A DNA stretch of 64,000 bases, from contig CAWATG010000004.1 in NCBI GenBank assembly GCA_963785035.1, positions 310,001-374,000 on the forward strand. The letters are read 5' to 3'. The stretch comes from CAWATG01 sp963785035. GTDB taxonomy: Bacteria > Actinomycetota > Acidimicrobiia > IMCC26256 > CAWATG01. The notes below the pieces were generated by a model. That model saw only the letters and a list, made by a program, of their open reading frames with translations, was not told where the DNA came from and made no database searches. Each line of letters starts with the position of its first letter. Position 1 is the stretch's first letter. This document shows, in pieces, positions 51,719 to 61,117 of this stretch. The position numbers and the translations under genes were made by a program.

Positions 51719-54687
51719 CCGGTGGCGATTTCTACATTCGAAACCGTGTGGCTGTCGGTCTGTGCCCCGGTGGCGGCTGTGAATCCGATCAGCACGGTCG
51801 GCGGCAACACGATCGCGTGGTCGACATAGGTCACGCCATCGATTGCTACGCGCAGGCGCCCGTCGAGGTATGTCACACCGACCCGTCGGGTGGCTGCCCG
51901 GAGGTTGGGGACCGACGTCGATGTCGCGACGTAACGCAGAAAGTCGGGCCGGTTGTCGCGAAAGCCGTCCGCGATACCGATGAAGTTGGCCGATGGATCG
52001 AGGCTCGCCCAGCTCTTGAAGGTGTCGAGCGTAATGGCCACACCACTGATTCCGGCGTAGCCAAGTGCGCTCCCACGCCACAGCGCACCGATCGCCGTCG
52101 GAGGCGTGCCAGGGTTGGCGAGGGTCAACGTCAGCCCATCGGCGCCCGTTCCGCCGGAGATGGTCGCGTCGAACGAGGCGCGGAGGCCTGCTGAGGCAAT
52201 CGGCGTCCGGTAGAAGGCCGACGCAGTCTGGCGCAGGGCGGCCTTGGTCAACTGGATCGAGGTTCCTGACGAACGCGCGGAGCCATTGAACTGCCAGTGC
52301 GTGGGCGACGGCGAAGGCACGACAGTTGGCGACGAGGCGCGGTACGTTGCGACGAAGGAGTTGACGGGAGCGCTTGCCGTGACGAGGTGGCTTGGGGCGC
52401 CACCGTCGGACCAGCCGACGAACGAGTAGGTGGTTGCGCCGATCGTCTGCGTGGCGGGTGCTGAGATAGTCGCGACGGAGTTGGCGACCACCGTTGTCGT
52501 CACCGGCTCGATTGCCGTGTTACTTCCTGCGGTGAGGTTCAGTCCAGGCGGGTTCGATGTCACGGTGATGGCTGCAGTTTGCGGCTGCAGCGTGACGCTC
52601 GCGACACCGACGAAGCCGCCACCGTCGGTCGCTGTGGCGGTCAATTCGAGAAACGACGGATACTCATGGTCGGGAGCGATGAACTGCCCAGACGCTGCGC
52701 CCGAAGCGCTGTACGCGTCGAGGTGCGCATGGCACGACGTCGGCGTGGAACAGTGGTGCAGCGTGACGCGCCACGTGAGGTTCGCTTCCGGTATCGCAAA
52801 ACCGGACGAGTCGGTGGCGGTGCCGGAGAAGCTCACTGGATCGCCTGCGCGGTATGTCAACGTCGGCGAGGGCGTGGTGATGACGACGCCCGGTGCTCCG
52901 ACGGTGATCGTGCGCGCCGTCGTGCCGGTTCTACCGGTGGCGTTGGTGACACTGAGTCGAGCGGTGTAGACACCGCGCGTGGAATAGGTGTGGGACACCG
53001 TGAGGCCGGTGGCTGAGGTGCCGTCGCCGAAGTCCCATGCGAACGTCGTGAGTGGCTGGTTGGTCGGATCGCTGGACTGCTCGGCGCTAAAGCTGACGTT
53101 CAACGGAAGTCCGCCGGAACCATGTGCCGGCGTGGTCGTCATGACCGCCGTCGGGGGTTGGCTCGCGGGGGAACCGTAGGAGAGCCGGTGAACGGTTCCC
53201 GCCAGCAGGTCGATCCAGACCAGGTCGCCCCCCAGCGATGGAATCGACTGCACGCTCACCGGAGCTGCACCGGTGGCGAAGGTCTCGATCTGTGTCGGAT
53301 CCGGGAGGCCGTTTGTGCCCTTGCGCATCGCGAAAATGCACTTCCGGCTGTAGTCCGCGAAGAACAGGGCATCGTCGAACTGCGGGGGGTAGGTACCGCT
53401 GCTCGGGTAGAACGCGATACCGGTTATCGAGGAAATCCGGAGGAGTCCACCGACCGTGAGGTTGCAGGGATTGGTGAGCGGGGCACCGTGCGCATAGCTG
53501 TGGTAGGCAGCAGTGACGGCGCTTGGACCCTCGGAATAAAGGGATGTGCACAGATTAAGGCCGGCGGTCTCGAATCCGGCATGTCGAGCTGGACCTTCGT
53601 AGCACGGCCAACCGAAGTTGGGTGTCGGCGTGCCGAGTGGGTTCGCAATGCGGTTGATCTCCTCGTGGCTATCGGCGCCGACGTCGCCGACCCAGAGCTC
53701 ATTCGTTCCGGGTCGAAAGGTCATGCGATAGGGGTTGCGAAGCCCATAGGCAACGATTCGCGCCTTGTTCGCATCTGCGCCCGGGACGTCGACGTTGGGG
53801 TTGTCCGGTGGTGCGAGCCCAGTATCGGGGTCAACGCGTATGACCGTGCCATTCAAGGTCGTCGGTTCGCCGGCAGGGCGCCGGAATGACTGCGCGCGCA
53901 GTGATCCACCCTCAGCGGTCGGGGGGACCAACGTCGCGTTGACGCCACCGGGCGGGTCGCCACAGGGGTTCTTCGGATTGCCGAACGCTCCGTAGTCGGG
54001 AGCATTGCTGTTGAAGCCGGCGCCGTCGCCGCCGGTGGCGTAGAGCATCCCATCGGGGCCTACTGCGACCGAGCCCACCGTATGGGTCTGATATTGGATG
54101 CACCATGCGTTGACGAGCACCTTCTCGGATCCCGCAACGATGCCCGCGCCGAGGCCGAGGTCCGAGACTGTCAGTCGTGAAAGGCGACCGCTCGCAGTGC
54201 ACGCTTCGAGCGCCATGTCGTTCCCGCCCGGGCACGGGTCGCCGTCTCCTGTTGGGGTACCCCATTTCGGTGAAACCGCACCGATTGCCGCGTCATAGGT
54301 GTAGAGGATGTAGATGTAGGGCCGCCGGGTTGCCAAGTTGGGGTCCGCCAGGTGCGGATCGACGGCAATGCCAAGAAGGCCGCGATCCCAGTAGTTGTGC
54401 ACTTGGCTGCGAAGGTCGAACTCGGTTGGAGACGGGTCGGCGAAGGAACGGAAGATCTTGACGACCCCGCGCTTCTCGGTGACGAAGACCCTTCCGTCCT
54501 CGGCGACGGCCAGGTTCGTCGGGTTTGCAAGGCCTGAGAGCAGGGTGGTCTCGGTGAAGCCCGCGGGGAGGGTCGTGGCAGCGCCGGCGCCTTGGAGTTT
54601 CGTCTCGAGGCGCCCGGCGACGGCGAAGGTGGTGGTGACCATCGCGATCGTGACGCAACCGATGACCAAGCGGCGTTGGAGGGACAT
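51715..54687 (-). CDS. Secreted PQQ sugar-dehydrogenase-like (GSDH) protein with PKD and lectin-like domains
   Basis: 990 residues from the ATG at 54687 (MSLQRRLVIGCVTIAMVTTT), which has GGAG upstream and an obvious signal peptide. Residues about 40-490 are a six-bladed glucose/sorbosone dehydrogenase-type propeller: GLANPTNLAVAEDGRVFVTE, RGLLGIAVDPHLADP, HTVGSVAVGPDGMLYATGGD and YGLRNPYRMTFRPGTNELWV. A PKD domain follows (WDFGDGTSATGLTVSHTYST), then a CHAHLDA-type beta domain, and a C-terminal lectin-like domain (ASFDATISGGTGADGLTLTL). PQQ and calcium binding is assumed from the family. It probably acts outside the cell on a sugar or glycan, held there by the lectin-like part. Confidence 0.9.
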   Translation of the reverse strand: MSLQRRLVIGCVTIAMVTTTFAVAGRLETKLQGAGAATTLPAGFTETTLLSGLANPTNLAVAEDGRVFVTEKRGVVKIFRSFADPSPTEFDLRSQVHNYWDRGLLGIAVDPHLADPNLATRRPYIYILYTYDAAIGAVSPKWGTPTGDGDPCPGGNDMALEACTASGRLSRLTVSDLGLGAGIVAGSEKVLVNAWCIQYQTHTVGSVAVGPDGMLYATGGDGAGFNSNAPDYGAFGNPKNPCGDPPGGVNATLVPPTAEGGSLRAQSFRRPAGEPTTLNGTVIRVDPDTGLAPPDNPNVDVPGADANKARIVAYGLRNPYRMTFRPGTNELWVGDVGADSHEEINRIANPLGTPTPNFGWPCYEGPARHAGFETAGLNLCTSLYSEGPSAVTAAYHSYAHGAPLTNPCNLTVGGLLRISSITGIAFYPSSGTYPPQFDDALFFADYSRKCIFAMRKGTNGLPDPTQIETFATGAAPVSVQSIPSLGGDLVWIDLLAGTVHRLSYGSPASQPPTAVMTTTPAHGSGGLPLNVSFSAEQSSDPTNQPLTTFAWDFGDGTSATGLTVSHTYSTRGVYTARLSVTNATGRTGTTARTITVGAPGVVITTPSPTLTYRAGDPVSFSGTATDSSGFAIPEANLTWRVTLHHCSTPTSCHAHLDAYSASGAASGQFIAPDHEYPSFLELTATATDGGGFVGVASVTLQPQTAAITVTSNPPGLNLTAGSNTAIEPVTTTVVANSVATISAPATQTIGATTYSFVGWSDGGAPSHLVTASAPVNSFVATYRASSPTVVPSPSPTHWQFNGSARSSGTSIQLTKAALRQTASAFYRTPIASAGLRASFDATISGGTGADGLTLTLANPGTPPTAIGALWRGSALGYAGISGVAITLDTFKSWASLDPSANFIGIADGFRDNRPDFLRYVATSTSVPNLRAATRRVGVTYLDGRLRVAIDGVTYVDHAIVLPPTVLIGFTAATGAQTDSHTVSNVEIATG

Positions 54688-54806
54688 GCGTGACTCCGAT
54701 GGGTCGCGTCGAGTGACCAGGTACCCTACTGAGTGCGGGCAAAATATGGCAATTCGCCAACCTTTGGTGATGCTGTGTACGAAAGCCCGGCGGTACGATA
54801 GCCCCG

Positions 54807-55157
54807 ATGAGTAATGACGGAGAGCCCCATCTGACGGCACGATTCGACATGCAGGTGCCTCCGGATCTCGAGCCAGGGGTCTACGCCAATTTCCTGAATG
54901 TCTGGCACACCGCCCACGAGTTCACCCTCGATTTCGCGACGACGCTGCCGGCGGAGCCCATGGAGGACGAGCACGGTCAGGCCGTCTTGCGCGTTCCCGC
55001 CCGAGTGACGTGCCGGGTCAAGGTCCCGCCGACGCTGCTTTTCGACGTGATTCGGGTACTGAACGACAACATGACCCGCTACGAGGCGGCTTTCGGAGCG
55101 ATCATCCGTCCTGACGACGAAGTTCCCATATTTCCGCCCATCAGCGACGATCAGTGA
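54807..55157 (+). CDS. DUF3467 family protein
   Basis: 116 residues. FDMQVPPDLEPGVYANFLNV, WHTAHEFTLDFATTLP and VPPTLLFDVIRVLNDNMTRY are the DUF3467 core, a small family with an N-terminal VYANFL..SP/WHTAHEFTLDF pattern. It is widespread and of unknown function. Cytoplasmic; no membrane segment. It precedes the permease gene by 109 bases on the same strand. Confidence 0.85.
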   Translation: MSNDGEPHLTARFDMQVPPDLEPGVYANFLNVWHTAHEFTLDFATTLPAEPMEDEHGQAVLRVPARVTCRVKVPPTLLFDVIRVLNDNMTRYEAAFGAIIRPDDEVPIFPPISDDQ

Positions 55158-55266
55158 GCTGACCTGCGACGGAGTCCCGTCACCTGCTGTCCGAGTCGGC
55201 CGGACGGCGGGGGATCTATCGGGTCGAATGGTGTATGACCCTTGACACATGGGGCAGGATGGCAGG

Positions 55267-57960
55267 ATGTACCGCGCCGCTCTAAAGGGTATTTTGGCCA
55301 GAAAGCGCCGATTTGCCTTCACTGCCATGGCCATTGTGCTGGGCGTGACATTCGCGACCGGAACCTATGTCCTGACCGACACCATGAAGGCGTCCTTCGA
55401 TCGAGCGTTCGCGCAGCTCGCTGTCGGATCGGACCTGGTGGTCAGGAGTCGGCCGCTCCTTGGTGAGGAGTCGGCGGTGCGCAAGCGCCTCCCGGCCGGT
55501 ACCGTCGATGCCATCCGAAAAGTGCCTGGCGTTGCCGACGCGGCGGGCGTTGTCTATGCATCCGGCAAGTTGGTCACCGCCGATAACCGTGAAGTGATCC
55601 GTAGCGGCCTGCTCTCGGCAATCGGAACGTCGTGGAGTGAAGGTATCGGACCGCTGCGCATCGTGAACGGCCGCGCACCGGTGCGCGCCGGAGAGATCGC
55701 GCTTGATGCCGGATCGGTCAGGCGTCTGGGCTTCAACCTCGGAGGAACGGTCAATCTGGCGATCCGGAGCCGCCCAGAGCGATTTCGCGTCGTGGGCACG
55801 CTCGCGATCGGCGCCAATGCGGACCTCCGCTCGGCAACCTATTTCGCGCTCGACAACGCATCTGCGCAGCAACACTTCGGAGCCAATGGGAGCTTCGATT
55901 GGTTTTACGTTCGTGCCGAACGCGGTGTTACCGCAGAGCGCTTGAAGGCAGAGTTGGAGCGCAGCCTTCCGACGCTGAGGGTGGAATCGTCGGCGACCTT
56001 TGCGCGCGCCCTTGCTGAGCCGACACGCGTTGCGCTGGGGTATTTCAGTTTCGCGTTGCTGAGCTTCGCTGTGATCGGCGTGTTCGTCGGGTTGTTCATC
56101 ATCTTCAACACGTTTTCGATTCTCATGCAGCAACGCACGCGCGAGCTGGCGATGTTCCGTGCACTTGGTGCGTCCGGACGGCAGGTCATCAGGACGGTTC
56201 TCATCGAGGCGTTCGTAGTGGGCGTTGTTGCATCAGCAATTGGCATTGCTATAGGTATTGGTCTTGCCAGCCTGTTGTTGACCTTGATTCCACACCTAGG
56301 ATTTCCGATTCCCGAGGGCGGCATCGTCCTGCTGAGCCGCACGGTGGTTGCAGGGGCCGCAGTCGGTGTGCTCGGGACGGTGTTGGCCGCGCTTGCGCCT
56401 GCGATTCGCGCCGCGCGGACGCCACCGCTCGTTGCGATGAGCGAGACACAGCCGATGTCGTCGGAGCCGCTTCGCCGTCGGGGAGTGGCGGGCGTCAGCG
56501 CCTTTGGACTTGGCCTCGCTGCGATGGCCTGGGGTTTGTGGGGCAACGCAGACGATGTCGCAATCCACGTCATGACGGTCGGAGCTGGGGCAATGACGGT
56601 TTTCGTCGGTGCCGTCGCCGTCGGGCCGGTGGTTGCCCGTCCGCTCGTTCGAGTGCTGAGTATGCCGAGCCTCGGCCTCTTCCTGTCGGCGACCGGGGCG
56701 GTCGTCGGCGCCATTTCATGTGGACTCGGTGCCAGTCGTCTCGTCGGCGGTGAGCCGGCCAAAGGCGCCGGGATGCTGGCGTTGGCAGCGGGCTGTTTCC
56801 TTCTTGCCTTTCTCGGTCCGACCGCGTTCGGGATCCTCGGACGGCTCGCGCAGGCGAACGCGATGCGCAATCCGCGCCGAACGTCGGCAACCGCGTTCGC
56901 ACTTGTTGTTGGGTTCACGTTGGTCTGTGTCGTTGCAACCTTCGCAAGCTCTGCGCGGTCGTCCTTGCGCACCGGGCTGGCGAATGGGCTGCGTGCCGAT
57001 CTCGTGATCGCGTCCGGTCAGCTCGACGCATTCCCGGGTGAGGTAGCGACGATTGCAGCAAATGTTCCAGAAGTGGTGTCCGTTTCGGGACTGCGCATGT
57101 CGACGAACAGTCGCCTCGGTGGAGATCGAGCCGTACTTGCAGGCGTGCAGCCAGAGTCCATCGACGATGTGGTCAACCTCGACTACCGATCGGGCAGCGC
57201 TGCGGGTTTGGGCGCTGGTGGCGTCCTGGTGCACGCCGATCAGGCTCGCAAACAACACCTCAAGGTCGGCGATCGCGTGGGCGTGGTGCTACCGCGGGCC
57301 TCCGTCGTCGAGCTCACCGTGGCCGGCGTGTACACCAATCACCGTTTTGCTGGCGCGTTGCCGATCGATGCCATTGTGTCGCAAACGCGCTTTGACACGC
57401 ACTCGGGCGACGAGATGGACACCTTTGTCTTCGTGAAAGCAGCACCGGGACAGGCGAACGAGGCAAGAGTGGGTCTTTCGCGAGCCTTGTCCGACTACCA
57501 GGCAATCGTCGATGTGCAGACGGCATCGGCCTATGGGCGCCAGCAGCAGGCGAGAATTGCGGTTTTCGTGAACGTTGTTGTTGCTCTCTTGGCGTTTTCC
57601 TTGCTGATTGCCGGTATCGGTATCGTCAACACGCTGTGTCTCTCGGTGAGTGAACGCAGGCGGGAGTTGGGTTTGCTGCGGGCCGCGGGGATGACGCGTG
57701 TGCAGGTCCGACGGATGGTGCGTTCGGAGTCGGTTGTGGTAGCGATGCTCGGTTGCATCCTGGGTCTTGGAATGGGCTTGTTGTGGGCATGGTCGTTCAA
57801 TTATGTGTTGCGCGGGCAGGGCCTGTCATCGTTCTCGGTACCCGTCACGCAGCTCGCGTTGTTCGTCGTGTTTGGTGCAGTAGCGGGCGTTGTCGCCGCC
57901 CTGTTCCCGGCGTGGCGGGCCGGTCGACTCGACGTTTTGATCGCGCTCACACACGAGTAG
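55267..57960 (+). CDS. FtsX/MacB-type ABC transporter permease
   Basis: 897 residues from the ATG at 55267 (MYRAALKGILARKRRFAFTA); an ATG at 55249 is also in frame. The layout is a large MacB/LolC-type permease with duplicated FtsX domains. A first helix (FTAMAIVLGVTFATGTYVL) is followed by an extracytoplasmic domain to about residue 250, then an FtsX unit (VIGVFVGLFIIFNTFSILMQ, AFVVGVVASAIGIAIGIGLA). Central helices and a second periplasmic domain (about 560-760) follow, and a final FtsX unit (VVALLAFSLLIAGIGIVNTL, SESVVVAMLGCILGLGMGLL). It exports or extracts a lipid, peptide or envelope factor. The ATPase partner is not adjacent in the window. Confidence 0.93.
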   Translation: MYRAALKGILARKRRFAFTAMAIVLGVTFATGTYVLTDTMKASFDRAFAQLAVGSDLVVRSRPLLGEESAVRKRLPAGTVDAIRKVPGVADAAGVVYASGKLVTADNREVIRSGLLSAIGTSWSEGIGPLRIVNGRAPVRAGEIALDAGSVRRLGFNLGGTVNLAIRSRPERFRVVGTLAIGANADLRSATYFALDNASAQQHFGANGSFDWFYVRAERGVTAERLKAELERSLPTLRVESSATFARALAEPTRVALGYFSFALLSFAVIGVFVGLFIIFNTFSILMQQRTRELAMFRALGASGRQVIRTVLIEAFVVGVVASAIGIAIGIGLASLLLTLIPHLGFPIPEGGIVLLSRTVVAGAAVGVLGTVLAALAPAIRAARTPPLVAMSETQPMSSEPLRRRGVAGVSAFGLGLAAMAWGLWGNADDVAIHVMTVGAGAMTVFVGAVAVGPVVARPLVRVLSMPSLGLFLSATGAVVGAISCGLGASRLVGGEPAKGAGMLALAAGCFLLAFLGPTAFGILGRLAQANAMRNPRRTSATAFALVVGFTLVCVVATFASSARSSLRTGLANGLRADLVIASGQLDAFPGEVATIAANVPEVVSVSGLRMSTNSRLGGDRAVLAGVQPESIDDVVNLDYRSGSAAGLGAGGVLVHADQARKQHLKVGDRVGVVLPRASVVELTVAGVYTNHRFAGALPIDAIVSQTRFDTHSGDEMDTFVFVKAAPGQANEARVGLSRALSDYQAIVDVQTASAYGRQQQARIAVFVNVVVALLAFSLLIAGIGIVNTLCLSVSERRRELGLLRAAGMTRVQVRRMVRSESVVVAMLGCILGLGMGLLWAWSFNYVLRGQGLSSFSVPVTQLALFVVFGAVAGVVAALFPAWRAGRLDVLIALTHE

Positions 57961-58129
57961 CTCGCCCGAAAGGCGTCGACGCTCTGACTCCTGGTGTGCG
58001 GCGGAATCTCTGCACGGAACGTGATCTATGCCACACGAAGGCACAGCGGTCCCCGGGGCAGACCGTAAAAGCCTAACGTGGCGCGTGCCCGGTGTCGATG
58101 CAGTCCCCGGAGATCGGAGCGCGCCGACC

Positions 58130-60817
58130 ATGTTCATTGACGGTTTTGTCCACCAGCTCCCTGATGTGGATTCTCAGGAAACGCGGGAGTGGCTCGACTC
58201 ACTCGACGCGGTGATCGACAGCCGTGGCAAGGTGCGCGCCCGTTACCTCTTGACGCGCCTGATGGAACAAGCGCGCGAGCGCGGTGTCGGCGTGCCGTCG
58301 ATGGTTTCAACGCCGTATATCAACACGATTCCACCTGAGCAGGAACCGTGGTTTCCCGGCGACGAGGACGTCGAGCGCCGAATTCGCGCATTCGTCCGTT
58401 GGAACGCCGTCGTCATGGTTGCGCGAGCGAACCGCCTCTTCGATGGACTCGGTGGGCACCTCTCGACCTATGCGTCTGCAGCATCGCTGTATGAGGTCGG
58501 TTTCAACCACTTCTTTCACGGTAAGCGTGATGGCCGGTACGGCGATCAGGTCTACATCCAAGGCCACGCCGCGCCTGGTATATACGCGCGGGCCTTCCTC
58601 GAGGGACGGCTCAGCGAAGATCAGCTCGACCGATTTCGCCGCGAGGTCGGCGGCGGTGGACTGCCGAGCTATCCGCACCCGCGGCGTATGCCGGAGTTCT
58701 GGGAGTTCCCGACCGTCTCGATGGGTCTCGGACCGCTCAACGCGATTGCCCAGGCGCGCTTCAATCGTTACCTCCTGCATCATGAAATAGCAGACACCGA
58801 CGCGGCGAAGGTGTGGTGCTTTGTCGGCGATGGTGAGATGGATGAGCCGGAATCGACGGCAGGGCTTTCGCTCGCGGCGCGTGAACAGCTCGACAATCTT
58901 GTCTTTGTCGTCAATTGCAATCTGCAGCGCCTCGACGGTCCCGTGCGTGGCAACGGCAAGATCATCCAGGAGCTCGAAGCGACCTACCGTGGGGCCGGCT
59001 GGAATGTGATCAAAGTCGTCTGGGGCCGGGAGTGGGATGATCTCCTCGCTCGCGACGTGGACGGCGTGCTGGTCAACAAGATGAACTCCACTGTTGACGG
59101 CGAGTTTCAGAAGTTCGCGGTGGAGTCAGGCGGGTACATCCGGGAGCACTTCTTTGGTCCTGACCCGCGCTTGCAGCGCATGGTTGCGCACCTGAGCGAC
59201 GATGACCTCCCCCGCCTGCGTCGCGGTGGCCACGACTATCGCAAGCTGTACTCGGCGTACAAGGCGGCTGTTGAACATGCCGGGAGTCCGACAGTGATCC
59301 TTGCGAAGACGGTGAAGGGCTGGACACTCGGGTCTGATTTCGAAGCGCGCAACGCCACGCATCAGATCAAGAAGATGACCGAGATCGAGCTGAAGACCTT
59401 CCGCGATCGCCTCGAGCTTTCGATTCCTGACGCGCAGCTCGAAGAAGGCCTGCCGCCGTATTACCACCCCGGCGAAGACTCGCCTGAGTACGAGTACCTC
59501 ATGAGCCGCCGCCGTGCGCTCGATGGCGCCGTTCCCGAACGCGTCTCGCGCTCGAAGCCGCTCATCCTTCCACCTGAGTCCACCTACGATGAGGTGTTGG
59601 CCGGTACCGGCGACAAGTTGCAGGCGTCGACGACGACTGCATTCACGAGGCTGCTGCGCAACCTGTTACGCGACGATGCGATCGGCAAGCGGATCGTACC
59701 GATCGTTCCCGACGAGGGCCGCACGTTCGGTCTGGACGCGCTGTTCCGTGACGTGAAGATCTACGCGCCGTTCGGGCAGAGCTACGAGCCCGTCGATGCC
59801 TCCTTGCTCTTGAGCTATCGCGAGGCGCGGGACGGCAGGATTCTCGAAGAGGGGATCACCGAGGCAGGCTCGATGGCGTCAATGACCGCCGTCGGGACTG
59901 CATATGCGACGTGGGGTCAGCCAATGATCCCGTTTTTCATCTTCTATTCGATGTTTGGATTCCAGAGAATTGCGGACCTGATCTGGGCATTCGGTGATCA
60001 GAAGGGCAAGGGATTCCTCCTCGGTGCAACGGCGGGCAGGACAACGCTGACCGGTGAAGGACTCCAACATTGCGACGGTCACAGCTTGTTGACCGCGTCG
60101 ACCGTCCCGAACTGTCGCGTGTACGACCCGGCGTTCGCCTACGAGATGGCGATTGTCATTCGCGATGGTTTGGAGCGGATGTATGGCGCCGAGCCGGAGG
60201 ACGCCTTCTACTACGTCACGCTCTACAACGAGAACGCGGTGCAGCCCGCGATGCCTGAGGGAGTTGCCGAGGGGGTGGTGCGTGGGCTCTATCTGTACGG
60301 GCCCGCGCCGGCTTCCCGGTCCCACCGAGCCCAGATCTTGGCGAGCGGTACGGCGATGCACGCGGCGTTGGAGGCGCAGGACCGTCTGTCCGAGGACTAC
60401 GACGTCGCCGCCGATGTTTGGAGCGCGACGAGCTATGAGCGCCTTCGGACCGACGCCCTCACGGTGGAACGTTGGAATCGCCTGCATCCGACCGAGGAAC
60501 CACGCTCGCCGTACGTCAGCACCGTTCTACAAGGCGTCGAGGGTCCGATCGTGGCGGTGAGCGACTTTATGAAAGCCATTCCGGACCAGATCGCGCGCTG
60601 GGTGCCGCGGCCATACGTGCCGCTCGGAACCGACGGTTTCGGCTTCTCCGATACACGCAGTGCGCTACGCCGTCATTTCGAAGTGGACGCGGCACACATA
60701 ACGGTTGCGGTTCTCGCAGAGCTGGCGGCGATCGGTGACATCAAAGCGGAGGTTGTGGCGCAGGCAATTCGCGACTATGACCTCGATGCCGACAGCATCG
60801 ACCCGCACTTCGCCTAG
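58130..60817 (+). CDS. aceE: Pyruvate dehydrogenase E1 component, homodimeric type
   Basis: 895 residues from the ATG at 58130 (MFIDGFVHQLPDVDSQETRE); in-frame codons back to 58028 look non-coding. Length and sequence match AceE: STPYINTIPPEQEPWFPGDE, HFFHGKRDGRYGDQVYIQGH, and the thiamine diphosphate site VWCFVGDGEMDEPESTAG followed by DNLVFVVNCNLQRLDGPVRG (GDGxxxE...N). The central part has VPDEGRTFGLDALFR and the C-terminal half EGLQHCDGHSLL and YYVTLYNENAVQPAMPEG. It decarboxylates pyruvate and passes the acetyl group to E2. No E2/E3 gene is adjacent. Confidence 0.96.
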   Translation: MFIDGFVHQLPDVDSQETREWLDSLDAVIDSRGKVRARYLLTRLMEQARERGVGVPSMVSTPYINTIPPEQEPWFPGDEDVERRIRAFVRWNAVVMVARANRLFDGLGGHLSTYASAASLYEVGFNHFFHGKRDGRYGDQVYIQGHAAPGIYARAFLEGRLSEDQLDRFRREVGGGGLPSYPHPRRMPEFWEFPTVSMGLGPLNAIAQARFNRYLLHHEIADTDAAKVWCFVGDGEMDEPESTAGLSLAAREQLDNLVFVVNCNLQRLDGPVRGNGKIIQELEATYRGAGWNVIKVVWGREWDDLLARDVDGVLVNKMNSTVDGEFQKFAVESGGYIREHFFGPDPRLQRMVAHLSDDDLPRLRRGGHDYRKLYSAYKAAVEHAGSPTVILAKTVKGWTLGSDFEARNATHQIKKMTEIELKTFRDRLELSIPDAQLEEGLPPYYHPGEDSPEYEYLMSRRRALDGAVPERVSRSKPLILPPESTYDEVLAGTGDKLQASTTTAFTRLLRNLLRDDAIGKRIVPIVPDEGRTFGLDALFRDVKIYAPFGQSYEPVDASLLLSYREARDGRILEEGITEAGSMASMTAVGTAYATWGQPMIPFFIFYSMFGFQRIADLIWAFGDQKGKGFLLGATAGRTTLTGEGLQHCDGHSLLTASTVPNCRVYDPAFAYEMAIVIRDGLERMYGAEPEDAFYYVTLYNENAVQPAMPEGVAEGVVRGLYLYGPAPASRSHRAQILASGTAMHAALEAQDRLSEDYDVAADVWSATSYERLRTDALTVERWNRLHPTEEPRSPYVSTVLQGVEGPIVAVSDFMKAIPDQIARWVPRPYVPLGTDGFGFSDTRSALRRHFEVDAAHITVAVLAELAAIGDIKAEVVAQAIRDYDLDADSIDPHFA

Positions 60818-60827
60818 CGATCCGCGT

Positions 60828-61043
60828 CTAGTCCTCGAGACCCTCCGCGTGGACAGCGGCGACATCGGCCCAGGGGTCGTCGACGTCGTCGGCGTCGTCG
60901 AGAGAATCGTCAACGTCGGACTCCGCCAGGTTGGTGCTTTCGAGGTCTGCGAGCGTGCCGCCGCCTTCGCGGAACAGTCCGTCGTCTCGCTGCTTCAGCT
61001 CGCGTGCCTCTCGGAACCGGCGAGCGCGTCCCTTTCGTGCCAC
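60828..61043 (-). CDS. Small charged hypothetical protein
   Basis: 71 residues from a GTG at 61043 (VARKGRARRFREARELKQRD), preceded by AGGTGAG. The N-terminal 25 residues are strongly basic, the C-terminal 35 strongly acidic (ESDVDDSLDDADDVDDPWAD). No domain is recognised. Such a polarised small protein could bind nucleic acid or a ribosomal partner, but nothing proves it. The gene is convergent with aceE, 10 bases from its stop. Confidence 0.6.
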   Translation of the reverse strand: MARKGRARRFREARELKQRDDGLFREGGGTLADLESTNLAESDVDDSLDDADDVDDPWADVAAVHAEGLED

Positions 61044-61117
61044 GTTGTCTCACCTACCTCGATGATGTGAATCTGTTGGTGACCATGATGCCGCAGTGAA
61101 GAGCGGTTGGGGCCGCA

